Assembly: GCF_005049285.1 (NCBI RefSeq)
Contig: NZ_SOSC01000001.1
Span: 310,001-374,000, forward strand
From: Halorientalis salina
GTDB taxonomy: Archaea; Halobacteriota; Halobacteria; Halobacteriales; Haloarculaceae
Direction: 5' to 3'
Length of the DNA stretch: 64,000 nt
In this document: in pieces, positions 8,464-16,405 of the stretch
How positions within the stretch are numbered: position 1 is the first letter of the stretch
How the letters are laid out: the number at the start of each line of letters is the position of its first letter
Notes under the pieces: model-generated
What the model was told of the DNA's origin: nothing
What the model saw: only the letters and a program-made list of their open reading frames with translations
The model's database searches: none
Made by a program: the position numbers and the translations under genes

Positions 8464-9446
8464 CGTTGGGCCCCCTGGTGGGTGTCATCGTCGGCCCCGT
8501 TCTGGACTCGTCCGCCGTCGGCCAGGGGCGTCTCGCCGGCCGTAACGGGGTCCCCGCTGGCGGTGACCGCCTGCCCGGTCAGGTCGAGATACACGTTCTC
8601 CAGGTCCGGTTCGGTCCAGTTCAGCGCGTCGTAGGTCGCCCCCTGAGATTCCAGGGTCGAAACGATATCGCCGATGGCCTCGGGCGGCACGTCGTAGACG
8701 GTGAGCTGTCCGTCCGCCATCTTGGCGGGGTAGCCGAGCGCGTTCGTGACCGACGGGTCGGCGTCGGTCTCGACGACCAGCCGACTGTCCCCGCCGTGGG
8801 TTTCGATCAACGAGGCCGGCGAGTCGCAGGCGACGAGTCGCCCGTCGGCGAGCAGGCCGACGCGGTCGGCCAGCCGTTCCGCTTCGGCCATGTAGTGGGT
8901 CGTCAGAAAGACCGTCGTCCCCCCGGCGGCCAGGTCCTCGATGAGTCGCCAGACCGCGCGGCGGCCGGCCGGGTCGATACCCGTAGTCGGCTCGTCGAGG
9001 ACGAGCAGGTCCGGATCGTTGACCAGCGTCGTCGCGAGACAGGTCCGGCGCTGCTGGCCGCCCGAGAGGTTCTCGTACCAGGTGTCGGCGTCGTCGGCGA
9101 GCCCCACGTCGGCCAGCACGTCCTCGACCGGTCGCGAGTCGTCGTACAGGCCGCCGTAGTACTCGACGAGTTCGCGCGCGGTCAGTCGCGCCGGCGGATC
9201 GAAACTCTGGGGGAGCAGTCCGATGCGAGCGCGGTCGACGTCGCGGGGGTCCTGACCGAACACGCGAACCGTCCCCTCGGCGTCAGTCGTTCCGAGCAAC
9301 GCACGAACCAGCGTCGTCTTTCCGGCCCCGTTCGGGCCGATGAGCGCGAACACCTCGCCCTCGCCGACCGAGAGCGAGACGCCATCGACTGCGACGGTGT
9401 CGCCGTAGACCCGGCGGACGTCCTCGGCGACGACGGTGTCTGCCAT
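8460..9446 (-). CDS. ABC transporter ATP-binding protein (DrrA/NatA-like)
   Basis: ATPase subunit, 328 aa, of the exporter with the downstream permease. Walker A GPNGAGKT is at residues 37-44; the signature LSGGQQRR, Walker B LLVLDEP, and the TTHYMAEAE H-loop region typical of DrrA-like proteins follow. The C-terminal about 100 residues are the extra regulatory region seen in this subgroup. It starts 40 bp after the end of the frameshifted antiporter gene upstream. Intact by every motif. Substrate unknown. Confidence 0.9.
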   Translation of the reverse strand: MADTVVAEDVRRVYGDTVAVDGVSLSVGEGEVFALIGPNGAGKTTLVRALLGTTDAEGTVRVFGQDPRDVDRARIGLLPQSFDPPARLTARELVEYYGGLYDDSRPVEDVLADVGLADDADTWYENLSGGQQRRTCLATTLVNDPDLLVLDEPTTGIDPAGRRAVWRLIEDLAAGGTTVFLTTHYMAEAERLADRVGLLADGRLVACDSPASLIETHGGDSRLVVETDADPSVTNALGYPAKMADGQLTVYDVPPEAIGDIVSTLESQGATYDALNWTEPDLENVYLDLTGQAVTASGDPVTAGETPLADGGRVQNGADDDTHQGAQR

Positions 9447-9485
9447 GTCCGGAGACGTGACCGGGACCGGCGTAAGGGATTCGGT

Positions 9486-10473
9486 TCAGACCACCGCGAC
9501 CGCCCACCGGCCGACCGCGAACGCGATCAGGACAGCTCCTTCCGCGCGCGACAACGCAGCGTCGGTCCAGGCCAGGAGGACGACGACGGCCACGGAGACC
9601 GCCAGCAACCCGATCCCGACCGGGACCCTGGCTCCCGACCGACAGCGGTGCCAGGACTGCCGCACCGCCGAGTCCGAGCGTGAGGTTGGTGAGATCGCTG
9701 CCGACGAGGCTTCCCGCCGAGACGTCCCGTTGCCCGCGCGTCGTTGCGACCACTGCCGTCGCCAGTTCCGGCGTCGAGGTCCCGATGGCGACGACGGTGT
9801 TCCCGATAGCCCACTCCGAGAGCCCGACTGTCCGTGCGAGGTTGGCTGCAGACCCCACGAGAAAGTGCGCACTCCCCACGACGGCGACGAGTCCCCCGAG
9901 GAGTTTCAGGGCGGACAGCAGCCACGGCTCCCGGGGGTCGGCAGCGACCGGCCCGGGCACGGCGTCGGCCGTCGCCGTCGGTGTTCGGTCCCGGTTCCCT
10001 CGCAACAGCACGCCGATATATCCGATCCACAGACAGACCAGGACCGCGCCTTCGAGCCGACCGAATCGCAGGTCGAGGAAGAACGCGGTCGTCAGCGTGC
10101 CGGCAGCCAGAAGGACGAGGCCGTCGCGGCTCACGACCCGGCGCGGGATCGGAAGCCGACCGGAGAGCGCCACGCCACCGAGAATGATCCCCAGGTTGAA
10201 CACGTTCGACCCGACGACGTTGCCCACCGCGATGGCCGGTTGTCCCTCGACGGCGGCGTCGAACGTGACGACCAGTTCCGGCATCGAGGTGCCGACGGCG
10301 ACGACGGTGAGGCCGACGACGAGCCCGGACAGGCCGAGCCGGTCGCTCACCGCGACTGCCCCCGTGACGAGCAGGTCGGCCCCGAAATACAACCCGACGA
10401 TGGTCACGAGGACGACGGCCAGATCGACGGCGACGCCGGGAGTCACGTATCGGTTCTCTGCCGGGACCGTCAA
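9486..10473 (-). pseudogene. Na+/Ca2+ antiporter (CaCA family), frameshifted near 9633
   Basis: Cation antiporter with the two inverted alpha repeats of the CaCA family: VGLTVVAVGTSMPELVV early and GNTVVAIGTSTPELATA late, plus GNVVGSNVFNLG and GSLVGSDLTNLTLG. The first frame encodes about 280 residues and then runs into unrelated Arg-rich sequence reaching into the next gene. The expected last helix (VPVGIGLLAVSVAVVVLLAW) continues in the next frame and ends at 9486. One extra base around 9633 (in GGGAGCC on the coding strand) explains this; removing it gives a normal 328-residue protein. It is either a recent loss of function or a sequence error. Start 10473 taken at MTVPAEN. Confidence 0.85.
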
Positions 10474-10495
10474 AAAGCACCGGTACGTCCCGTGT

Positions 10496-10726
10496 TCAGA
10501 CGAACGTGCGAACCTGCCGAACGATGTCGTCCACGTCGTACGCGTCCTCGTGTTTGTCGAACACCGTCTCCCCGCCGACGCTCACCGTGAACACCCCGTT
10601 GTCGCCGGTTTTCAGCGTCACCGCGTCGAGTTGTTCGCCGAACGTCGTCAGGAGCGCGTGCTGGACGGTTTCGGCGCGGTCGAGGAAGCCACAGGGAACA
10701 CAGTACTCGATTTCGACGGTGGTCAT
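10496..10726 (-). CDS. SelT/SelW/SelH family (Rdx-type) redox protein
   Basis: Small thioredoxin-like protein of 76 aa. The family CxxC is present as CVPC (Cys9, Cys12), here with cysteine in place of the eukaryotic selenocysteine. The later GDNGVFTVSVGGETVFDK stretch is the conserved G-x-F-E-V-x-x-x-G region. I start it at MTTVEIEY (10726); longer upstream frames are implausible because they overlap the next gene's end. Probably a cytosolic thiol-redox protein; the substrate is unknown. It lies 35 bp after a membrane-protein gene on the same strand. Confidence 0.88.
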   Translation of the reverse strand: MTTVEIEYCVPCGFLDRAETVQHALLTTFGEQLDAVTLKTGDNGVFTVSVGGETVFDKHEDAYDVDDIVRQVRTFV

Positions 10727-10761
10727 ACGAGAGGCATGGAGTGGCGCAGGTTTGAACCCTC

Positions 10762-11448
10762 CTACTGACCGAACGGCCGCCAGTACAGCAGGCCGACCGT
10801 CACCACGAACACGATCGTCGAGAGCCCGTAGGACTGGGAGTAGACGGCGCTCGCGACCGCGGTCCCGCTGCCGAAGACGCCCGTGGCGATGCCTGCCAGC
10901 ACCGGCCAGGTGCAACTGACGCAGGACAGCAACCCGAGCAGTCCCGTCACGGCCGACCCGGCGGCGTCGAGGACCGTCGCGTAGACCAGATACGCCAGCG
11001 CGACGTAGCCGACGGCCTTGAACGGAAGTATCGAGACGGTGAACAGCGATCCGCTGTAGAACAGGGCCGGACCCCATCCCGGCGGGAGGTCGAAGCTGGC
11101 CGAGAACCCCGCCATTGGCCCGCCCATCGGGCCGTTGATCAGACCGCCGACGTACGCAAGCACCGCGAAGTAGCCCACTGCGAGCACCAGACCGATGCGC
11201 CGGTGGCGAGCGCTCGCGGCGGCGGGTGTGGTCCGGACGATGGCCCAGAGGCCGACGTTGATCCAGACGAACGGATAGAGCCAGTAGCGGACGGCACCGG
11301 CACTGGTCAACGTACCGTCGAACCCGACGACGTACAGGCTGAGGAGCAGCAACTCGAAGTTACAGACGAGAGCCACCCAGAGCAGCGTCTCCGTGTCGGG
11401 GCGCAAGCGGTCGTACCATTGCGAAGCGGCGATTGTGTCAGTTGTCAT
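10762..11448 (-). CDS. Membrane protein linked to heme O synthase gene
   Basis: Integral membrane protein, 228 aa, with about six or seven hydrophobic helices; I do not recognise a named family with certainty. A Gly/Met-rich loop GPMGGPMAGF and a CVSCTW motif with two cysteines inside a late helix stand out. The start at MTTDTIAA (11448) overlaps the stop of the CtaA-CtaB fusion gene by ATGA (11445-11448), so the two are translationally coupled, which suggests a role in cytochrome oxidase biogenesis. The CxxC could bind copper or heme, but this is only a guess. Confidence 0.8.
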   Translation of the reverse strand: MTTDTIAASQWYDRLRPDTETLLWVALVCNFELLLLSLYVVGFDGTLTSAGAVRYWLYPFVWINVGLWAIVRTTPAAASARHRRIGLVLAVGYFAVLAYVGGLINGPMGGPMAGFSASFDLPPGWGPALFYSGSLFTVSILPFKAVGYVALAYLVYATVLDAAGSAVTGLLGLLSCVSCTWPVLAGIATGVFGSGTAVASAVYSQSYGLSTIVFVVTVGLLYWRPFGQ

Positions 11449-12881
11449 AGCGCGAGTGCGTCGACGACGACAGCTACCAACACGGCACCCAGGTAGGCGT
11501 TCGAGGCGTGGAACGCACGGAACGCCGCGTCCTCGGTCTGCTCGCGATGGAGCCTGATGACTGCCCACAGGAAGACCCCGCCCAGCGAGACCGTCGTCGC
11601 GGCGAACAGCCAGCCCAGGTCTGTCAGCGTCGCCAGGACCGTCGCGGCCAGCAGCGTCGCCGACAGCCAGAGCAGGATGTGCTTGCGCGTGGTCGCCTCA
11701 CCGCGGACGACTGGCATCATCGGGAAGCCGCCCGCCTCGTAATCGTCCTTGTACGCCAGCGCGAGGTTGTAGAAGTGCGCGGGCGTCCAGACGAAGATGA
11801 GGCCGGCGAGTGCAAGCCCGGGGAGTCCGATCTTCCCGGTGACGGCCGCCCAGCCGATGAGCGCAGGGAGCGCGCCCGCCGCCCCGCCGATGACCGTGTT
11901 CTGGACGGTGTTCGGTTTGAGGACCAGCGTGTAAATGACGCTGTAGAACAGGATGGCCGACAGCCCGAGCGCTGCCGCGAGTGGATTGATCTGGAGGAAC
12001 ACGCCGACGGAGACGGCCGCCAGCGCCAGGCCGAAGGCGACCGCGTTCCGGACCGGAATCTGGTGGGTCGCCACGGGCCGGTCGCTCGTTCGGTCCATCC
12101 GCTTGTCTTTCTCCCGTTCGAGGACGTGATTGAAGGTCCCGCTCGCGCCGATCGCGAGTACACCACCACCGAGCGTGAGGACGACGGTTCGGACCGTCAG
12201 CGCCGGCCCCGCTGCCAGGGCCATCCCCGCGGACGCGACGAGACAGAGCAGCCACATCAGTCGCGGTTTCATCAACCGGAAGTACGCCAACCCGATGTAC
12301 TTCGCACGCGTGAGCGGGCCCGCGTTCAGGACCGCCTCGGTCGTCTCCTCGCCCTCGTTCGCCGTCGCCACTGGTTCCTCGTCGAGGGTCAGGTCGGCCG
12401 TTCTGGTCGCCGTGTTTCGCTCGTGTTCGGGTTCGAGGTGCCAGGCCAGAGCCAGCGTCAGCCCGGCGAAAATCGCCATCCCGGTTACGAGGTGTGCCAG
12501 CGGGAGCGGATCGGCAGCGCCGTTGAGTGCGACGAACGCGCCGATCGCGATCTGGACGGGATAGAGCGCGAGCGACGCGGCGAGCGCGGCCTTGACACGA
12601 GTGGAAACGTCCGCTCGTCGCAGGCCGACGATTCCCGTGACGACGGCGAGGACGCCCACCAGCGACGCCACGGTCCGGTGGGTCCACGCGACCAGTAGCG
12701 TCGGCGTCGAGAGCGTGGGCGTCCGGTGACAGACGGGCCAACTCGAGCAGGCCGCAGCGGCGTCCGTCAGCGCGGCCGTCGCACCGAGTACCACCAGCAA
12801 ATAGACCCCCATCGCGGTACTGGCCAGTAGAGTCACGAACCGTGGACGGGGGAGGCGCTGGAACACGGCTGATTCTCTCAC
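11445..12881 (-). CDS. ctaB: CtaA-like/CtaB fusion: protoheme IX farnesyltransferase (heme O synthase)
   Basis: Makes heme O by farnesylating protoheme, the first step to heme A for cytochrome oxidase. At 478 aa it is far longer than a plain CtaB (about 290). Residues 1-150 resemble half of a COX15/CtaA heme A synthase with four helices and conserved His (THRTVAS, LAHLVTG). An acidic linker follows, and residues about 190-478 form the UbiA-type prenyltransferase with NHVLEREKDKRMDRTSDRP and YKDDYEAGGFPMMP as the two diphosphate-binding regions. GTG start at 12881, with a TATA-like CATAAG about 27 nt upstream. Divergent from coxB. Confidence 0.92.
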   Translation of the reverse strand: MRESAVFQRLPRPRFVTLLASTAMGVYLLVVLGATAALTDAAAACSSWPVCHRTPTLSTPTLLVAWTHRTVASLVGVLAVVTGIVGLRRADVSTRVKAALAASLALYPVQIAIGAFVALNGAADPLPLAHLVTGMAIFAGLTLALAWHLEPEHERNTATRTADLTLDEEPVATANEGEETTEAVLNAGPLTRAKYIGLAYFRLMKPRLMWLLCLVASAGMALAAGPALTVRTVVLTLGGGVLAIGASGTFNHVLEREKDKRMDRTSDRPVATHQIPVRNAVAFGLALAAVSVGVFLQINPLAAALGLSAILFYSVIYTLVLKPNTVQNTVIGGAAGALPALIGWAAVTGKIGLPGLALAGLIFVWTPAHFYNLALAYKDDYEAGGFPMMPVVRGEATTRKHILLWLSATLLAATVLATLTDLGWLFAATTVSLGGVFLWAVIRLHREQTEDAAFRAFHASNAYLGAVLVAVVVDALAL

Positions 12882-12993
12882 TATCTGAATCTTGGAGCGC
12901 GACCACTTATGCCCCCCGCTTTACCCGCGCAGGCTGCCGAACACCTTCGTGGAAACCGCTATAGGGAGGGGGTCCTCGGGAGAAGACAGCAGC

Positions 12994-13000
12994 TATTTAA
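12994..13000 (+). promoter_or_regulatory. TATA box of coxB
   Basis: TATTTAA lies centred 28 nt before the coxB ATG, the spacing expected for a leaderless haloarchaeal transcript, and so supports the start at 13025. Confidence 0.75.
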
Positions 13001-13024
13001 GCCCGAATTCCTAACGCCCGAACA

Positions 13025-14017
13025 ATGCTAAACCGCAAGCGTGCCGGGCTCCTGGGGCTTTTCGGCCTTGGCCTGTTTCTGGCTGCGGTCGAACCGGCCA
13101 CAGCACAGTCGACGGAGTCGACGATCACCGAGGGACTGATCTGGGGACTGAACGAGAAACTCGTCTACGCTGCAGTCCCCATCACGGTCCTCGTCGAAGG
13201 GATCCTGATTTACACGGTCTGGAAGTTCAGCAAGAACGACGAGGCGAAACCGACCCAGGAGAACCGCCGACTGGAGATCACCTGGACGATCGCCACCGCC
13301 ATCATCCTGCTTTTCGTCGGCGTGGCGACCTACCAGGTGCTCGGAAGCCCCTACGTTTCCGCCGGGTCACAACAGGCGATCGAAGAGCCGGGCAACGTCG
13401 AGGAGATCGAGGTGTACGGACAGAAGTACGTCTGGAACTTCGAGTACTCGGTCGACGCTGAGGGAGTCACGGCCTCCGATCTGACGCTCGAAAACGTCAC
13501 GTTAGATGAGGCAACCGTAACGAACACCTCTGGAGACGGAATCCAGGTCGAAGATGCGGAGGTGTCCGGCGAGAAGATCGAGAGCGGCACGCTATTCAAC
13601 GGCGTCGTCACGGGCCTCGATAACGAGACCCGCGACTCGTTGACCGAAAACGAGACCGAGACGTTCTCGGACGTCACCGTCGAGTCGGCCACCATCTCGG
13701 ACGCGACCATCCAGAACGGGACAGTGAGTTCCTCCGAGACGATGAAAATGCCGGCGAACCGTGAGGTCACGCTGAACATCACCTCCAACGACTGGCTGCA
13801 CTCGTTCCACGCTCCGGGCCTCGGCCTCAAGCAGGACGCGTTCCCGGGCGAGTGGAACCAGATCAGGACGAAAGCGACCGAAACCGGTGAACACCAGCTC
13901 TACTGCGCCGAGTACTGTGGCTCCGGCCACTCCGACATGCTCGGACAGGTCGAAGTCGTCTCCCAGGAAGAGTACCGCGAGTGGAAAGTCGATACCTGGC
14001 TCGAAGACCAGCAGTAA
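13025..14017 (+). CDS. coxB: Cytochrome c oxidase subunit II with a glycosylation-rich insertion
   Basis: Heme-copper oxidase subunit II, 330 aa, facing outside, carrying the CuA centre. A signal-like N-terminus is followed by two helices (about 45-65 and 83-105). CuA ligands are visible: His259, Cys294, Cys298, His302 and Met305 in CAEYCGSGHSDM. Between the WNFEYS strand (about 138-143) and MKMPANRE (240) sits an insertion of about 90 residues made of short V/L/I-T/S-x-x repeats and five N-x-S/T sequons; ordinary subunit II has only a short loop here. Divergent from ctaB; subunit I is not in the window. Confidence 0.94.
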   Translation: MLNRKRAGLLGLFGLGLFLAAVEPATAQSTESTITEGLIWGLNEKLVYAAVPITVLVEGILIYTVWKFSKNDEAKPTQENRRLEITWTIATAIILLFVGVATYQVLGSPYVSAGSQQAIEEPGNVEEIEVYGQKYVWNFEYSVDAEGVTASDLTLENVTLDEATVTNTSGDGIQVEDAEVSGEKIESGTLFNGVVTGLDNETRDSLTENETETFSDVTVESATISDATIQNGTVSSSETMKMPANREVTLNITSNDWLHSFHAPGLGLKQDAFPGEWNQIRTKATETGEHQLYCAEYCGSGHSDMLGQVEVVSQEEYREWKVDTWLEDQQ

Positions 14018-14340
14018 CTAAACGCTCCGTTTCTACGTTTCCGGTACTCGTGTTCGCGAACTCGACAGTCACCACTGTCGAAAGCAGAGACACGAACTGG
14101 ATGTTCTGGCTCGCTTCGGAAACCGACGTATTCTATCTCGATCGCTGAGCAGTCACGTCCGACTGCAATCGCCCTCTGCACGTTGTTCGGTCGGTTCGCC
14201 GGTTCGGATGTCGAACAGTCCAGACACGCCACACGGCGGTCCAGAGGACAGACACATCTGGACGGACAACATGGACAGTACGACTGGAGTAACAACAGTC
14301 ATCGACAACAGTACGGACGAAAGAAAACGTCGCTCGTGGT
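14018..14340 (+). other. Intergenic region with a perfect hairpin after coxB
   Basis: This 323-bp gap between converging genes holds no convincing gene. A perfect inverted repeat, TCGACAGT at 14062-14069 and ACTGTCGA at 14074-14081 with a 4-nt loop, lies 44 nt after the coxB stop. There is no T-run right after it, so a classical terminator is not proven. Confidence 0.5.
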
Positions 14341-15111
14341 TCAGCAGACGTTCGCGGTGGCGTACACGTCGCCGGAGTCGGTGATCTCGACACCGGTGCC
14401 GATCTGATTCGCGTTCTCGTAGGTGAGTCGCGTGCGAAGGTACTGGTTGCTGGTCCACTGGTCGACGATCTCCCGCGCGATCGTGGTATCGTTCAGGTAA
14501 TACTCCGCGGAGACGGTCTCGACGTTCTCGAACATGGCGTTGTCGACAGAAATGGTGGCACCACCGCCGTCCTTCTGGAACTGACAGACACCGTATAGAT
14601 CAGCTTCACGGTATCGATCCGCGCTCGACTGGCCGTCGATTTTGTGGATCGCTTTCCCCTCGGCTGCCATGGCGATGCTGTGGTTCCTCGCCATCCAGTC
14701 GACGCGTTTGGCGGTCAGTCCGGTGGTGCTCAGCGGGTCGAGGCCGCGCGACTGCCGATACTCGTTGATGAACCGCTCCATTTCGGTCTCGATATCGTCG
14801 CTGTCGTACCGCCTGAATCCGACGACCGTTCGCGTTTCGCCCGGTTCAGGCGTCCCGGACTCCGTGACCGATGGAGAACTCGGACCGGCAGTCGAGGTCG
14901 GCACCTCCGTTTCACCGCCGGGGATCGGGGTCGGACTGCCGCTGTCCCCGTTGTCCCCGCCGTTTCCGTTACCGCCGTTGGTTCCGCTACCGCCGCCATC
15001 ACTCGCCTGGTTGTTGGTCGGTCCACCGAGTTGCATTCCGATGAGGATACCGACACCCATCGAAACGAGGACGATGACCCCGAGGACGGCGAGTGCCGTT
15101 TTGTTCACCAT
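14341..15111 (-). CDS. Secreted or membrane-anchored CAP-domain protein
   Basis: 256 aa. An N-terminal hydrophobic helix (residues about 5-27) anchors or exports the protein. Residues about 30-95 are a Gly/Asn/Ser/Pro/Thr-rich linker typical of haloarchaeal surface proteins. The C-terminal about 150 residues look like a CAP (SCP/PR-1) domain: MERFINEYRQSRGLDPLS, then A..R..WMARNHSIAMA, an HKIDGQSSADRYREA stretch and YGVCQF, with a final Cys pair possible. CAP domains bind lipids or act in adhesion or proteolysis in other organisms; the role here is unknown. It converges with coxB. Confidence 0.75.
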   Translation of the reverse strand: MVNKTALAVLGVIVLVSMGVGILIGMQLGGPTNNQASDGGGSGTNGGNGNGGDNGDSGSPTPIPGGETEVPTSTAGPSSPSVTESGTPEPGETRTVVGFRRYDSDDIETEMERFINEYRQSRGLDPLSTTGLTAKRVDWMARNHSIAMAAEGKAIHKIDGQSSADRYREADLYGVCQFQKDGGGATISVDNAMFENVETVSAEYYLNDTTIAREIVDQWTSNQYLRTRLTYENANQIGTGVEITDSGDVYATANVC

Positions 15112-15479
15112 ACTGCCTACGTTATATCCAGCGAGTAAATCAATGTTGGGTACCGCTCAGGTTGTCGACACGACACGAACGGCGTCGACCAGCCGGATCG
15201 TAAGGATACATTAACATACCCGTTCTCGGGAGGAGCCAGCATAAACGAGGTCCTTCGGTCGATCTGTCGGCCAATAGTACCTAGCGGACCCGTTCCAATA
15301 GCACGACGATTCATGATGGGTAGCGCGGTGTTAATGGCTACCTAACTCGTCGTATCGGGGTTCAGCCTTCAGGTCGGAATCAAAATATCGTTCTATTGGT
15401 ATCGGACAGTGGGGTCCGTCGGCTTCGAAACCGACGACTGTCCCGGAAACGTCACGTTTCTGGCGACGTATGAGTCGCC
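15112..15479. other. Divergent intergenic region with a near-palindrome
   Basis: This 368-bp A/T-richer spacer between the CAP gene and the CitE-like gene has no convincing ORF. An 18-bp near-perfect palindrome at 15418-15435 (GTCGGCTTCGAAACCGAC, 16 of 18 positions symmetric) lies 45-62 bp before the lyase start and could be an operator. Confidence 0.45.
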
Positions 15480-16331
15480 ATGGCCCGACGAAGCGTTCTG
15501 TTCTCTCCAGGAGACCAGCCGGACCTCATGCGCAAAGCGCCCGGAACTGGAGCTGACGTCGTCGTTTTCGATCTCGAAGACGCCGTCTCGCCGGATCGGA
15601 AATCCCACGCACGATCGGCCGTCAACGACGTGCTCACCGACGAGTCGTTCGATCCCGAGTGTGAAGTCTGCGTCCGCGTCACACCACCGTCGGTCGCTGC
15701 CACCGAAGACCTCGACACCGTTCTCGACGGGACGCCACGTATCGACAGCGTGATGCTCCCGAAAGCGTCCGGGGCCGACGACGTGGCTGAGATCGCGTCC
15801 ATGCTCGCGGACTTCGACGTCTCGCTTCCGGTCGTCCCCATCATCGAGTCGGCTGCCGGCGTCCTCAACGCCGAGGAGATCGCCGCGTCGGCCGCGACGA
15901 CCGCCGTCGCGTTCGGTGCCGAGGATCTCGCCGCAGATATCGGGGCGACCCGAACCGAGGCGGGAACCGAGGTACTCTACGCCCGGGAACGCGTCGTCCT
16001 GGCTGCCAGTGCCGCCGGTGTCGACGCGATCGATACGATCCACGCCGACATCGAGGACACGGAGGGACTCCGCGAGGCGACCGACTTCGCCATCGAACTC
16101 GGATACGATGGCAAAATGGCGATCCACCCGGCCCAGGTCCCCGTCATCAACGACGCGTTCACCCCTACCGACGACCAGGTCGACTGGGCCGAACGGGTGA
16201 TGGACGCGAAGGCCGCGGCCGAGGCCGAGGGACGCGGCGTCTTCACTGTCGACGGCGAGATGATCGACGCACCGCTCGTGAAACAGGCCGAACGCATCCT
16301 CGAACGCGCTCGCGTTGCCGAGACCCAGTGA
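15480..16331 (+). CDS. CitE-like CoA-ester lyase (HpcH/HpaI family)
   Basis: TIM-barrel lyase of 283 aa. The start MARRSVLFSPGDQPDLMRKA and the strand VVVFDLEDAV are the CitE signature; Arg and acidic residues for CoA and Mg2+ follow (MLPKAS, IESAAGV, FGAEDL, KMAIHPAQ). Such enzymes cleave malyl- or methylmalyl-CoA; in haloarchaea CitE paralogues serve the methylaspartate cycle, as beta-methylmalyl-CoA lyase or malyl-CoA thioesterase. The adjacent glutamate dehydrogenase supports that role, but which reaction this paralogue performs cannot be told by eye. An upstream palindrome may regulate it. Confidence 0.85.
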   Translation: MARRSVLFSPGDQPDLMRKAPGTGADVVVFDLEDAVSPDRKSHARSAVNDVLTDESFDPECEVCVRVTPPSVAATEDLDTVLDGTPRIDSVMLPKASGADDVAEIASMLADFDVSLPVVPIIESAAGVLNAEEIAASAATTAVAFGAEDLAADIGATRTEAGTEVLYARERVVLAASAAGVDAIDTIHADIEDTEGLREATDFAIELGYDGKMAIHPAQVPVINDAFTPTDDQVDWAERVMDAKAAAEAEGRGVFTVDGEMIDAPLVKQAERILERARVAETQ

Positions 16332-16375
16332 CGAAGCGTCTATTAATATAAGTATATTATAAATTCGACATTACG

Positions 16376-16380
16376 TTTAT
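16376..16380 (+). promoter_or_regulatory. TATA-like box of glutamate dehydrogenase gene
   Basis: TTTAT is centred 28 nt before the ATG at 16406, within a very A/T-rich 74-bp spacer. This points to a separate leaderless transcript rather than read-through from the lyase. Confidence 0.6.
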
Positions 16381-16405
16381 CAGTACAGTCAGTGATGGGT
16401 CGGCC

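Noticed and set aside
14183-14407. Possible 74-aa plus-strand protein in the spacer after coxB
   Set aside because: Overlaps the CAP gene end, Gln/Ser/Arg-rich, no motif and no promoter.
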